Positions 11,184-17,887 of a DNA stretch of 28,774 nucleotides are shown here, piece after piece. The position numbers were made by a program, and so were the translations under genes. Each line of letters starts with the position of its first letter. The stretch's first letter is position 1. Origin of the DNA: Candidatus Pelagibacter sp. (GTDB taxonomy: Bacteria; Pseudomonadota; Alphaproteobacteria; Pelagibacterales; Pelagibacteraceae); NCBI GenBank assembly GCA_013204495.1, contig JABMNQ010000053.1, positions 1-28,774 of the forward strand. The letters run 5' to 3'. Below the pieces are notes generated by a model. That model made no database searches. It was given only the letters and a program-made list of their open reading frames with translations, and was not told where the DNA came from.

Positions 11184-12414
11184 TACTCACAATTTCGTAT
11201 TTGTATGAAATAAGTTGTTTTAATCCAACGGGACCTCTAGGGGGCAAGGTATTTGTTGAAATACCAACTTCACCGCCAAAACCAAATTCCCCACCATCAG
11301 CAAATTGTGTAGATGTATTATGCATTGCTATAGAGCTTTTGACATTTTTTAAAAATCTATTAGCTGTTTTTTTATTTTTAGTAACAATAGAATCGGTGTG
11401 CATGGTTCCATATTTATTAATATGATTGATTGCTTCTTCACAATTTTTAACTGCTTTTACAGAAACAGTTGCTGATAAGTATTCAGTAGACCAATCCTTT
11501 TCTTTTGCTGGGTAAATTTTTCCGTTGTAATATTTTTTTATAAGATGGTCCCCATAAATTTTACAGTTGTTTTCTTCTAACTTTTTTAAAATTGGATTAC
11601 AGAACTTTTTAATAATCTTTTCATGCATTAAAATTGTTTCTGTAGCACCACAAATACTAGTATTCCTCAATTTTGCATTATATATAATATTTGTTGCCAT
11701 TTTTAGATCGGCGTCTTTATCAACATAGGTATGACAAAGACCCTCCAGATGACCAATGATAGGGACAGTAGAAAATTCTTGCACTCTTTTTACTAAACTT
11801 TTTCCTCCACGTGGAATAATTACATCAATATAATCTTTCATTTTTGAAAGCATATAATCCACTATATTTCTATCTTTAGAATCTATAAATTGAATGAAAT
11901 TTTCATCAACTTTGTTTTCTCTAAGCGATTTTCGAAATAAATTTGCTAAAATTTTATTAGTATTTATAGCCTCAGAACCACCCTTTAAAATTACTGCATT
12001 TCCAGATTTAAAACATAAACTTGCGACATCAGATGTAACATTGGGTCTACTTTCGTAAATAACACCAATAACACCAATGGGTATTGAAACCCTACTGATT
12101 GTCAAACCATTTGGTCTACTCCATTTTTCTAAAGTGTTATCAACAGGATCTTTTAGCTTCACAATTTTATTTATAGAATTTTTTATGTTAGTTAATCCTT
12201 TTTGGTCAATTGTTAGCCTATCTATTAAATTATTTTTTAAACCTTTATTTAGAGCAAATTGTATATCTTTTTGGTTGGCTTTAATTATAGATTCTTTTTC
12301 TTTATCTAGTAATGAAGCGTATCTTTTTAAAATTTTATTTTTTGTTTTTGTATTAATTTTATTAAGGACTGCTTTTCTCGCATATTGACCAATTAAATTC
12401 ATAGATTTGTTCAT
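11164..12414 (-). CDS. proA: gamma-glutamyl phosphate reductase
   Basis: The NADPH-dependent second enzyme of proline synthesis, reducing gamma-glutamyl phosphate to the semialdehyde. From the ATG at 12414 it has 416 residues, normal for the family. Recognisable parts are PIGVIGVIYESRPNVTSDVASLCFKSGNAVILKGG (in part PIGVIGVIYESRPNVT), IPRGGKSLV, the active-site region LRNTSICGATETIL with the catalytic Cys, and the C-terminal GGEVGISTNTLPPRGPVGL. The frame stays open upstream to 12465, but that part overlaps the ProB PUA domain. The ATG at 12414 lies one base after the proB stop; an ATG at 12402 is an alternative. The 3' end overlaps the inferred nadD ATG by 20 bases. Confidence 0.96.
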   Translation of the reverse strand: MNKSMNLIGQYARKAVLNKINTKTKNKILKRYASLLDKEKESIIKANQKDIQFALNKGLKNNLIDRLTIDQKGLTNIKNSINKIVKLKDPVDNTLEKWSRPNGLTISRVSIPIGVIGVIYESRPNVTSDVASLCFKSGNAVILKGGSEAINTNKILANLFRKSLRENKVDENFIQFIDSKDRNIVDYMLSKMKDYIDVIIPRGGKSLVKRVQEFSTVPIIGHLEGLCHTYVDKDADLKMATNIIYNAKLRNTSICGATETILMHEKIIKKFCNPILKKLEENNCKIYGDHLIKKYYNGKIYPAKEKDWSTEYLSATVSVKAVKNCEEAINHINKYGTMHTDSIVTKNKKTANRFLKNVKSSIAMHNTSTQFADGGEFGFGGEVGISTNTLPPRGPVGLKQLISYKYEIVSNGKTRK

Positions 12415-12415
12415 T

Positions 12416-12735
12416 CTATATCTCCACCATATCATCTTTATGTATAACTTCTGATTTTGAAACATATCCCAATAGTTTTTCTATTTCTCTTGAGTGATGC
12501 CCCATAATTCTTTCTATTTCATCAGATGAAAAAGAGCTAAGTCCCCTAGCGCATTCAAGGTTATTTTTATCTAAAACTTTAATATGGTCACCTTTTCTAA
12601 AACGACCAGATACTTTTTTTACTCCTGTTGCCAATAAACTTTTGCCATTCGAAAGTGCTTGCTTGGCACCGTCATCAATAATCAGTGCACCTTTAGGTGA
12701 GATAGAACTGATGATCCATTTTTTTCTAGCGTCTA
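12416..12735 (-). pseudogene. proB: C-terminal linker and PUA domain of glutamate 5-kinase, split off by a frameshift
   Basis: This stretch encodes the part of ProB missing from the kinase frame. Reading from about 12735 it gives DARKKWIISSISPKGALIID, then the PUA domain with KVSGRFRKGD, ECARGLSS and GHHSREIEKLLGY, ending VIHKDDMVEI, as in full-length ProB. The frame differs by one from the kinase ORF, which ends in TAG at 12733-12735. Adding one A to the four-A run (T4 at 12736-12739 on the + strand) joins the two into about 368 residues, the normal ProB length. There is no ATG in this frame; the first usual start is a TTG at 12634, inside the domain. The sequence shows no decay, so the break is recent, artificial, or tolerated. 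Confidence 0.85.
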
Positions 12736-13521
12736 TTTTGAAACTTTGGGTAAAAACCAGGTACAGTTATTTTCTTCAATTATTTTTTTAATAGGTCTAT
12801 TTAATAAACCATTTGCTATTACCATTTTGCAGCCTGATAATTGACAGATTTTTGCGGCATCTATTTTAGTTTTCATTCCACCTGTACCATATTCACCAAT
12901 ACTTTTAGTTGCTATTTTTTCTATATCCTTATCAATATTTTTAATTTCTTTTATTAATTTAGCATTTTTGTAAATTTTTGGATTTTGTGTAAAAAGGCCA
13001 TTAACGTCCGAAAGTAATACAAGTGAATCTGCGCCAGATATTTGTGCAACTCTAGATGCTAATCTATCATTGTCACCATACTTAATTTCTGAAGTAGCAG
13101 TGGTGTCATTTTCATTAACAATTGGAATAAAGCCTAATGCAAATAAATTATCAAAAGTTCTTTTTGCATTTAAGGCTCTTCTTCTTTGCTCAGTATCTTC
13201 CAGAGTTAGAAGAATTTGGGAAATATTAATTTTAAACTTAGCAAATGTTTCTGAAAATAAATTCATCAACTCAATCTGTCCAATTGATGCAACAGCCTGA
13301 CTTTTATCAATCTTAAGGTTTTTTTTATTAATGTTTAGTTTTTTGCACCCCATCGCTATTGCACCTGAGCTTACAATAATAATTTTCTTATTTTGTTTTA
13401 TTAATTCTTGAATATCTTTCGCAAATTCAGAGAGCCATTTTTTTCTTATTTTTTTATTATCATCTATTAGTAAAGATGAGCCTATTTTAATAACAACTAT
13501 TTTAGAATCCTCAAGATACAT
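12733..13521 (-). CDS. proB: glutamate 5-kinase, amino acid kinase domain (frame ends before PUA domain)
   Basis: The kinase phosphorylates glutamate at the gamma position, the first and feedback-regulated step of proline synthesis. These 262 residues cover the complete amino acid kinase fold: VVIKIGSSLL at the N-terminus, SSGAIAMGCKKL, NENDTTA, YGDNDRLASRVAQISGADSLVLLSDVNGLF and GTGGMKTKIDAAKI (motifs shown in parts). The frame then ends at TAG, ahead of a PUA domain in the next frame. PUA-less glutamate 5-kinases exist, so the kinase could still work, perhaps with altered proline inhibition. The ATG at 13521 overlaps the obgE stop region by 11 bases. It is followed by proA. Confidence 0.9.
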   Translation of the reverse strand: MYLEDSKIVVIKIGSSLLIDDNKKIRKKWLSEFAKDIQELIKQNKKIIIVSSGAIAMGCKKLNINKKNLKIDKSQAVASIGQIELMNLFSETFAKFKINISQILLTLEDTEQRRRALNAKRTFDNLFALGFIPIVNENDTTATSEIKYGDNDRLASRVAQISGADSLVLLSDVNGLFTQNPKIYKNAKLIKEIKNIDKDIEKIATKSIGEYGTGGMKTKIDAAKICQLSGCKMVIANGLLNRPIKKIIEENNCTWFLPKVSK

Positions 13522-14494
13522 ACGATAGTAATTTAGCCTTAATTTTAGATATTGAACCCTTTTCTAATGTTGAGAGTGTTACAACCTCAGACTCTTTATT
13601 TTTAGAAAATTTCTCTAGAATTTCTTTCACTTCTTCTTCTTCCAATAAGTCAGTCTTATTTAATACAACTATTTCTTTTTTATCTAGTAGATCTTTACTA
13701 TAGCTCCCAAGTTCAGTTCGAACTTGTTTGTAGGCCTTTTCAAGATCTTCATCAGTTATGTCTATTAAATGCATTAAAGTTTTACATCTTTCTATGTGCT
13801 TTAAGAATTGAATACCAAGCCCCACGCCCTCGTGCGCACCCTCAACTAAACCTGGAATGTCAGCTAACGTTATTTCTTTATTATCATAACTTGCAACGCC
13901 TAGGTTTGGGTTTAATGTGGTAAATTTATAGTTCGCTATTTTAGGCATTGCATTTGTAATCGCTGCTAATAAACTTGATTTGCCTGCATTAGGTAATCCT
14001 ATAATACCAACGTCTGCAATAGTTTTTAATTGTAACCAAATTACATACTCTTCTCCTAATGCACCTTTGGTAAACTTTTTTGGAGCTCTATTGGTAGAGC
14101 TTTTAAATCTTGTGTTTCCAAGGCCACCTTTGCCGCCATTGGCAACAATAAATTCTTCACCTTCTTTTTTAAAGTCAAAAATTAAAGTTTTATTATCTTC
14201 TTCAAAAACCTGTGTACCTATTGGTACCTTTAAAAATAAATTATCTCCCCCACGTCCAGTACGATTTTGGCCAGATCCATTTTCTCCACGTTCACCTTTG
14301 TGATGTTGTTGAAATCTATAATCGATGAGTGTGTTTAAATTTCTTTCAGATCTTAAAATTATGGAACCACCTTTACCACCATCACCACCATCAGGACCTC
14401 CGTATTCAATAAATTTTTCTCTACGAAAGCTAGGAGAACCATGCCCTCCATTGCCTGCCTTTACATGAATTTTAACTTGATCTAGAAACTTCAT
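13511..14494 (-). CDS. obgE: Obg family GTPase (CgtA), 50S ribosome assembly
   Basis: An essential GTPase associated with the 50S subunit and stress signalling. The 327 residues comprise the glycine-rich Obg fold (1 to about 157; GGDGGKGGSI, RGGDNLFLKVPIGTQV) followed by the G domain. Motifs are G1 GLPNAGKS at 166-173, G3 DIPGLVEGAH, and G4 NKTD near residue 280. The variable C-terminal domain found in E. coli Obg is absent, as in many alphaproteobacteria. It follows rplU and rpmA, a widely conserved arrangement. A 7-base-pair inverted repeat ends three bases before the ATG and may limit its translation or readthrough. Confidence 0.97.
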   Translation of the reverse strand: MKFLDQVKIHVKAGNGGHGSPSFRREKFIEYGGPDGGDGGKGGSIILRSERNLNTLIDYRFQQHHKGERGENGSGQNRTGRGGDNLFLKVPIGTQVFEEDNKTLIFDFKKEGEEFIVANGGKGGLGNTRFKSSTNRAPKKFTKGALGEEYVIWLQLKTIADVGIIGLPNAGKSSLLAAITNAMPKIANYKFTTLNPNLGVASYDNKEITLADIPGLVEGAHEGVGLGIQFLKHIERCKTLMHLIDITDEDLEKAYKQVRTELGSYSKDLLDKKEIVVLNKTDLLEEEEVKEILEKFSKNKESEVVTLSTLEKGSISKIKAKLLSYVS

Positions 14495-14496
14495 AA

Positions 14497-14521
14497 TACA
14501 ACTCTTAGTTCTTTAGTTGTA
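14497..14521 (-). promoter_or_regulatory. inverted repeat in the rpmA-obgE gap
   Basis: On the transcribed strand TACAACT and AGTTGTA form a perfect 7-base-pair stem with an 11-base loop, filling most of the 30-base gap between the rpmA stop and the obgE start. The stem lies where the obgE ribosome binding site would be. No U-run follows, so it is not a classical intrinsic terminator. It could mask the obgE start, act as a processing site that lowers obgE relative to the ribosomal protein genes, or be chance. Confidence 0.4.
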
Positions 14522-14524
14522 CTA

Positions 14525-14779
14525 CTAATTGGGTTTTACTGAAACGAATGTTCTATCTGACTTACCTTTTTTAAAAACAACTTTTCCCTCAATAACAGAA
14601 AAAATTGAATGATCTTTACCCATTCCCACGTTTTCACCTGGAAAAATTTTTGTTCCTCTTTGTCTTACAATTATGTTTCCAGGAATTACTACTTCACCAC
14701 CATACTTTTTAACGCCTAGTCTTCGACCAGCACTATCTCGTCCGTTTCTCGATGATCCACCTGCTTTTTTTGTTGCCAT
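14525..14779 (-). CDS. rpmA: 50S ribosomal protein L27
   Basis: An 84-residue ribosomal protein with its N-terminus near the peptidyl transferase centre. Diagnostic sequence: [20 protein letters not shown] at the N-terminus, then [18 protein letters not shown] and [10 protein letters not shown]. The second residue Ala and the short N-terminus show the form without the cleaved leader of Firmicutes. It lies 12 bases after rplU and shares its promoter. Confidence 0.98.
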   Translation of the reverse strand: MATKKAGGSSRNGRDSAGRRLGVKKYGGEVVIPGNIIVRQRGTKIFPGENVGMGKDHSIFSVIEGKVVFKKGKSDRTFVSVKPN

Positions 14780-14791
14780 AATTTACCTAAT

Positions 14792-15196
14792 TTATTTACT
14801 TGCTACTTCAGCCTCTACTTTTTCAACTTTTTTAGTTGGTTTTACCATTTTCTCTGCTTCAGATAAAACTTTACCATCTTTTGAAAAAATTTTGCTAATT
14901 CTAATTAATGAATACTGTTGTCTGTGACCATTTTTTCTTCTTGAGTTTTGTCTTCTTCTTTTTTTAAAGATTAAAACTGTTCTATTTTTACCATTTTCAA
15001 TAAGATCGGCCTCAACTTTTGCCCCTTCAACTACAGGAGAACCAACTTCAATAGTTTTGTCATCTCCATAAGCCAAGATTTCTTTGAATTCAATTTTAGT
15101 TTCAGGCTTGGAATCTTCTAATCTTTCGATTTTAAGAATTTCACCAGCTTTAACTTTATACTGTTTTCCACCTGTTTGTATTATTGCGTACGACAT
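14792..15196 (-). CDS. rplU: 50S ribosomal protein L21
   Basis: A 134-residue L21 that binds 23S rRNA. The core is typical: MSYAIIQTGGKQYKVKAGE at the start and KKRRRQNSRRKNGHRQQYSLIRI near residue 80-100 (shown here as RRRQNSRRKNGHRQQYS). About 30 residues of charged Lys/Glu/Val-rich sequence extend the C-terminus beyond the roughly 103 residues of E. coli L21; such tails occur in other alphaproteobacterial L21 proteins. It is the first gene of the leftward cluster and has its own promoter just upstream. Confidence 0.97.
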   Translation of the reverse strand: MSYAIIQTGGKQYKVKAGEILKIERLEDSKPETKIEFKEILAYGDDKTIEVGSPVVEGAKVEADLIENGKNRTVLIFKKRRRQNSRRKNGHRQQYSLIRISKIFSKDGKVLSEAEKMVKPTKKVEKVEAEVASK

Positions 15197-15222
15197 TGTT
15201 TAATCTATTTTTTATAATCAGC

Positions 15223-15250
15223 AATATAGTCCCGACCAAATTATAGTCAA
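15223..15250 (-). promoter_or_regulatory. sigma70-type promoter for rplU-rpmA-obgE cluster
   Basis: On the minus strand TTGACT (15250-15245) and TATATT (15228-15223) are separated by 16 bases; the overlapping CTATAT is the common alphaproteobacterial form of the -10 box. It lies 12 bases after the gloB stop codon and about 27 bases before the rplU ATG, giving a leader of roughly 20 bases, too short for a structured L21 leader. The spacing, box quality and position all fit; activity is inferred. Confidence 0.55.
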
Positions 15251-15261
15251 GCGCGAATAAG

Positions 15262-15981
15262 CTAGAAATTGTCCTTTAAATCTCTCAGTTTTGAAAAGGT
15301 TTCAACCTTACTAGATCTAAGAAAAATATTGCACTCCAATTCCTCCTTAATTGTAGATGGAATGGTAGGTAAATTGTTTTTTAATTTTTCGTCTATAAGC
15401 TTTATCTTGGCCTTAAGGTTTTGGTTGTCTTTGTCGTGGGCGATACAAAACTTAGAATTTTGCTTAGTGTATTCATGCCCACAGTAAATTTTAGTTTTTT
15501 CCGGGAGTGTTTTTAACTTCATTAGGGAATTATGCATCTGAGCGTACGTCCCTTCAAAAATTTTACCACAACCAAGTGAAAAAAGAGTATCGCCAGTAAA
15601 AACAGATTCTTCATTATAAAAATAAAAACATATATGGCCAAGTGTATGACCTGGTATATGAAATATTTTAGCTTCAAAATTTTCTTGTTGCCAGATTTCT
15701 TTATCATTAACTAGAGTATCTATTTCAGGTATCCTATCCTTGTCTCCTTTATACCCAATAACACTGGCTCCATATTTTTCTTTTAATTCCTGGTTACCAC
15801 CGACATGATCATAATGATGATGAGTATTTAATATATATTTTAAATTTATATTTTTTTCTTCCAAGTATTTAATAATAGGTTTTGCTTCGCTAGGATCAAT
15901 TACACAAGCAATATTTTTTATTTCATCAATAATTAGATAAGAATAATTATCTTGCAAACAGGGTATTATTTGAATTTTCAT
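15262..15981 (-). CDS. gloB: hydroxyacylglutathione hydrolase (glyoxalase II)
   Basis: A 239-residue metallo-beta-lactamase-fold enzyme that hydrolyses S-lactoylglutathione to lactate and glutathione, the second step of methylglyoxal detoxification. Metal ligands are all visible: THHHYDHVGGN (HxHxDH type), the GHTLGH histidine, the Asp of FTGDTLF, and CGHEYT. The C-terminal domain, which binds glutathione, ends in NIFLRSS, typical for GloB. The ATG abuts the metW stop. No glyoxalase I is in the window. Its place in the metX-metW operon is seen in other alphaproteobacteria and does not itself imply a methionine role. Confidence 0.93.
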   Translation of the reverse strand: MKIQIIPCLQDNYSYLIIDEIKNIACVIDPSEAKPIIKYLEEKNINLKYILNTHHHYDHVGGNQELKEKYGASVIGYKGDKDRIPEIDTLVNDKEIWQQENFEAKIFHIPGHTLGHICFYFYNEESVFTGDTLFSLGCGKIFEGTYAQMHNSLMKLKTLPEKTKIYCGHEYTKQNSKFCIAHDKDNQNLKAKIKLIDEKLKNNLPTIPSTIKEELECNIFLRSSKVETFSKLRDLKDNF

Positions 15982-16578
15982 TTATCTTTCAATTAAAAAA
16001 ATTCCCAGTTCAGCAGATAAATTTTTTACGTTAAGATTAAATTCATTAATAGAGGATATCTTTTCATTCTGTAAGGCTAATGATTTATCCAGTTTTATTT
16101 CTCGATCTTCACAAAAATTATAAAAATCTTTTATAGTACACATGTGAAGATTGGGGGTATTATACCATTCATTGGGTAGATTCTTGGTAATTGGCATTGT
16201 TCCTTTAAATAACAAATGAAGTCTAACCTTCCAAAAACCAAAATTAGGTATTGTAACAATAGCTTTTTTACCAACCCTTAATAATTCTTTGATAACTATT
16301 TCAGGGCTTAGAAATGCCTGTAGTGTTTGGCTTAATATAACAAAATCAAAAGAACTATCTGGAAATTGCAATAGATCTTTTTCTGCATCCCCCTCGATAA
16401 CAGCCAGTCCTTTAGACAAACATTTTTGTACATTATCTTTTGAAATTTCTATCCCCCTTATGTCTATTTCTTTATTATGTTTAAGGTATTCCATTAATGT
16501 ACCATCACCACAACCGACATCTAAAACTCTAGTATTTTTTTCAATTAAATCGGATATTATTTGAAATTCTTGTTTCAT
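15982..16578 (-). CDS. metW: methionine biosynthesis protein MetW (class I methyltransferase fold)
   Basis: A 198-residue MetW protein. The SAM-binding motif VLDVGCGDGTLMEYL is near residues 18-32, followed by GIEI (acidic end of beta 2) and DFVILSQTLQA. TIPNFGFWKVRLHLLFKGTMP is a MetW signature (in part PNFGFWKVRLHLLFKG). MetW accompanies MetX in many proteobacteria and is thought to support the homoserine acyltransferase; its methyl acceptor, if any, is not established. It starts 2 bases after metX and abuts gloB. Confidence 0.92.
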   Translation of the reverse strand: MKQEFQIISDLIEKNTRVLDVGCGDGTLMEYLKHNKEIDIRGIEISKDNVQKCLSKGLAVIEGDAEKDLLQFPDSSFDFVILSQTLQAFLSPEIVIKELLRVGKKAIVTIPNFGFWKVRLHLLFKGTMPITKNLPNEWYNTPNLHMCTIKDFYNFCEDREIKLDKSLALQNEKISSINEFNLNVKNLSAELGIFLIER

Positions 16579-16580
16579 GT

Positions 16581-17699
16581 TTAGTTTTTAGAGTAAGTTG
16601 TTTTGATATAATCACCTAAAGTATTTAAAAATTTAGGAACATTTAGAAGAAAAGAATCGTGACCTTTGTCAGATTCAATCTCAACAAATCCAACATCAGC
16701 ACCTATAGCATTCAGAGCTATAACGATTTCTTTATTTTCAGAAGTTGGATAAAGCCAATCGGAAGTAAAAGATATAATAAGAAACTTGGTTTTAGTATTT
16801 TCAAATGCGTGAGGTAAATTACCATTATGTTCTTTGATTAGATCAAAATAGTCCATAGCTCTTGTTATATATAGGTAGCTATTAGCGTCAAATCTATCAA
16901 CGAATACTGATCCTTGGTGTCTTAAATAACTTTCAATTTGAAAATCTGCATCAAAACCAAATTTTAAATCGTCTCTTTCTTGCAGCTTTCTTCCAAACTT
17001 TTCCTGCAGACCATTTTTAGATAAATAAGTTATGTGTGCAGCCATCCTAGCAACAGACAATCCTTTATTAGGGTTTTTATTTTGATTAGAGTAATCTCCA
17101 TTCATCCAATTAGCATCAGCCATAATTGACTGTCTGCCTAGTTCATTAAAAGCAATATTTTGTGCTGAATGACTTGCGGTACAAGCTATTGGAATAGCTA
17201 CTTTTGCTTTGTCGGGAAAATTACTAACAAACTGTAGTGTTTGCATGCCACCCATTGACCCACCGATGACCGCAAACAATTTTTCAATATTAAAAAAATT
17301 CAACAAATTAAATTGTGCATTAACCATATCATTAATAGTTATAACTGGAAAATTAGTGCCATATATTTTATTGGTATCAGGATTCACTTCATTAGGACCG
17401 AAAGAGCCCATGCATCCACCAATAACATTAGCACAAATTACAAAAAAATTATCAGTATCAATAGCCTTACCAGAGCCAACAGCGTAGAACCACCAACCTT
17501 CTTTTTTAGTTATTGGGTTTATTCCAGATACAAATTGATCACCAGTTAATGCATGAAAAACAAGAATGGCATTATCTTTTTTTTTGTTTAAAGAACCATA
17601 AGTTTCGTAAGCCAAAGAATAATTGTTAATAGTTTGACCACAGTCCAATTTTAATGGCTTATCAATTACAATCTTTTTTATGTTCACATTTTTATTCAT
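16581..17699 (-). CDS. metX: homoserine O-acyltransferase (MetX, probably acetyl)
   Basis: An alpha/beta hydrolase that acylates homoserine as the first dedicated step of methionine synthesis; 372 residues, normal length. HALTGDQ, GCMGS and the nucleophile elbow GGSMGG (Ser148) are typical; the catalytic Asp is probably in the FTSDWLYP segment and the His in GHDSFLL. It heads metX-metW-gloB and is preceded by a SAM-II riboswitch, so its expression should fall when S-adenosylmethionine is plentiful. Some MetX proteins paired with MetW use succinyl-CoA, so the acyl donor is uncertain. No strong Shine-Dalgarno sequence precedes the ATG. Confidence 0.95.
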   Translation of the reverse strand: MNKNVNIKKIVIDKPLKLDCGQTINNYSLAYETYGSLNKKKDNAILVFHALTGDQFVSGINPITKKEGWWFYAVGSGKAIDTDNFFVICANVIGGCMGSFGPNEVNPDTNKIYGTNFPVITINDMVNAQFNLLNFFNIEKLFAVIGGSMGGMQTLQFVSNFPDKAKVAIPIACTASHSAQNIAFNELGRQSIMADANWMNGDYSNQNKNPNKGLSVARMAAHITYLSKNGLQEKFGRKLQERDDLKFGFDADFQIESYLRHQGSVFVDRFDANSYLYITRAMDYFDLIKEHNGNLPHAFENTKTKFLIISFTSDWLYPTSENKEIVIALNAIGADVGFVEIESDKGHDSFLLNVPKFLNTLGDYIKTTYSKN

Positions 17700-17717
17700 A
17701 AATATTAGCTAATTTAG

Positions 17718-17767
17718 AATTGCGAGATAAAAAACTTATTTAGCGGTTTTTTTAAGCGCTCGCAATT
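17718..17767 (-). repeat. 9-base inverted repeat spanning the riboswitch tail, possible alternative fold
   Basis: AATTGCGAG (minus strand 17767-17759) and CTCGCAATT (17726-17718) are perfectly complementary over 9 bases. The upstream arm includes the UUGC of the aptamer loop and the first two bases of the P1 3' strand; the downstream arm lies after the U6 run. Pairing would therefore exclude the SAM-II fold. A second local pairing, AAAAAAC (17752-17746) with GTTTTTT (17735-17729), would enclose the pseudoknot segment. Role as expression platform is inferred. Confidence 0.6.
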
Positions 17768-17785
17768 TAGTTAAATCAGCGCATA
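17734..17785 (-). promoter_or_regulatory. SAM-II riboswitch in the metX leader
   Basis: The minus strand reads GCGCTGATTTAAC (17782-17770), then TTGCGAGCGC (17765-17756), an A-rich joint, and GCTAAATAAG (17744-17735). This matches the SAM-II aptamer: P1 is GCGCT (17782-17778) paired with AGCGC (17760-17756), the GAUUUAAC loop is the conserved ligand-binding part, and the GCUAAA tail forms the pseudoknot. It lies upstream of metX, a known SAM-II target in alphaproteobacteria. Aptamer identity is from recognised consensus; no covariance search was run. It differs from SAM-V, whose loop and stems are not found here. The tail is not followed by a purine-rich ribosome site but by U6, with the ATG 35 bases further on. 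Confidence 0.88.
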
Positions 17786-17788
17786 ATT

Positions 17789-17817
17789 TTTGTACTAGAT
17801 AGTATTTCTTATGTCAA
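17789..17817 (-). promoter_or_regulatory. sigma70-type promoter for metX
   Basis: On the minus strand a perfect TTGACA (17817-17812) is followed after 17 bases by TACAAA (17794-17789, 4 of 6 consensus bases). Transcription would begin near 17782, at the first base of riboswitch stem P1. The agreement of this start with the aptamer edge supports both calls. Confidence 0.65.
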
Positions 17818-17829
17818 TTTTTATAAAAA

Positions 17830-17858
17830 ATGACTTATTCTATATGAAAGGATAATAT
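17830..17858 (+). promoter_or_regulatory. possible promoter for hisC-tyrA
   Basis: ATGACT (17830-17835) and TAATAT (17853-17858) are 17 bases apart, each with 4 of 6 consensus bases, about 30 bases before the hisC ATG. It is the best candidate in the divergent metX-hisC gap, but in such AT-rich sequence chance matches are common. Confidence 0.35.
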
Positions 17859-17887
17859 TTTATTTATAAAGTAAATAAATTAATAAA

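Noticed and set aside
11120..11200. ProA-NadD fusion by stop-codon readthrough, since the proA stop is in frame with the nadD body
   Set aside because: Possible in principle, but the exact join produced by one extra A in the A7 run, with a proper ATG, explains the data better.
14904..14965. Cluster of TTCTT repeats
   Set aside because: It encodes the basic Lys/Arg-rich rRNA-binding segment of L21; codon use explains it.
15522..15707. Short same-strand frame inside gloB
   Set aside because: Alternative frame of an intact, well-conserved glyoxalase II gene; no sign of a frameshift there.
17700..17734. A second riboswitch (SAM-V) after SAM-II, as in tandem arrangements reported from marine bacteria
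   Set aside because: The 35 bases between the SAM-II tail and the ATG are too short and lack the SAM-V loop and stems.
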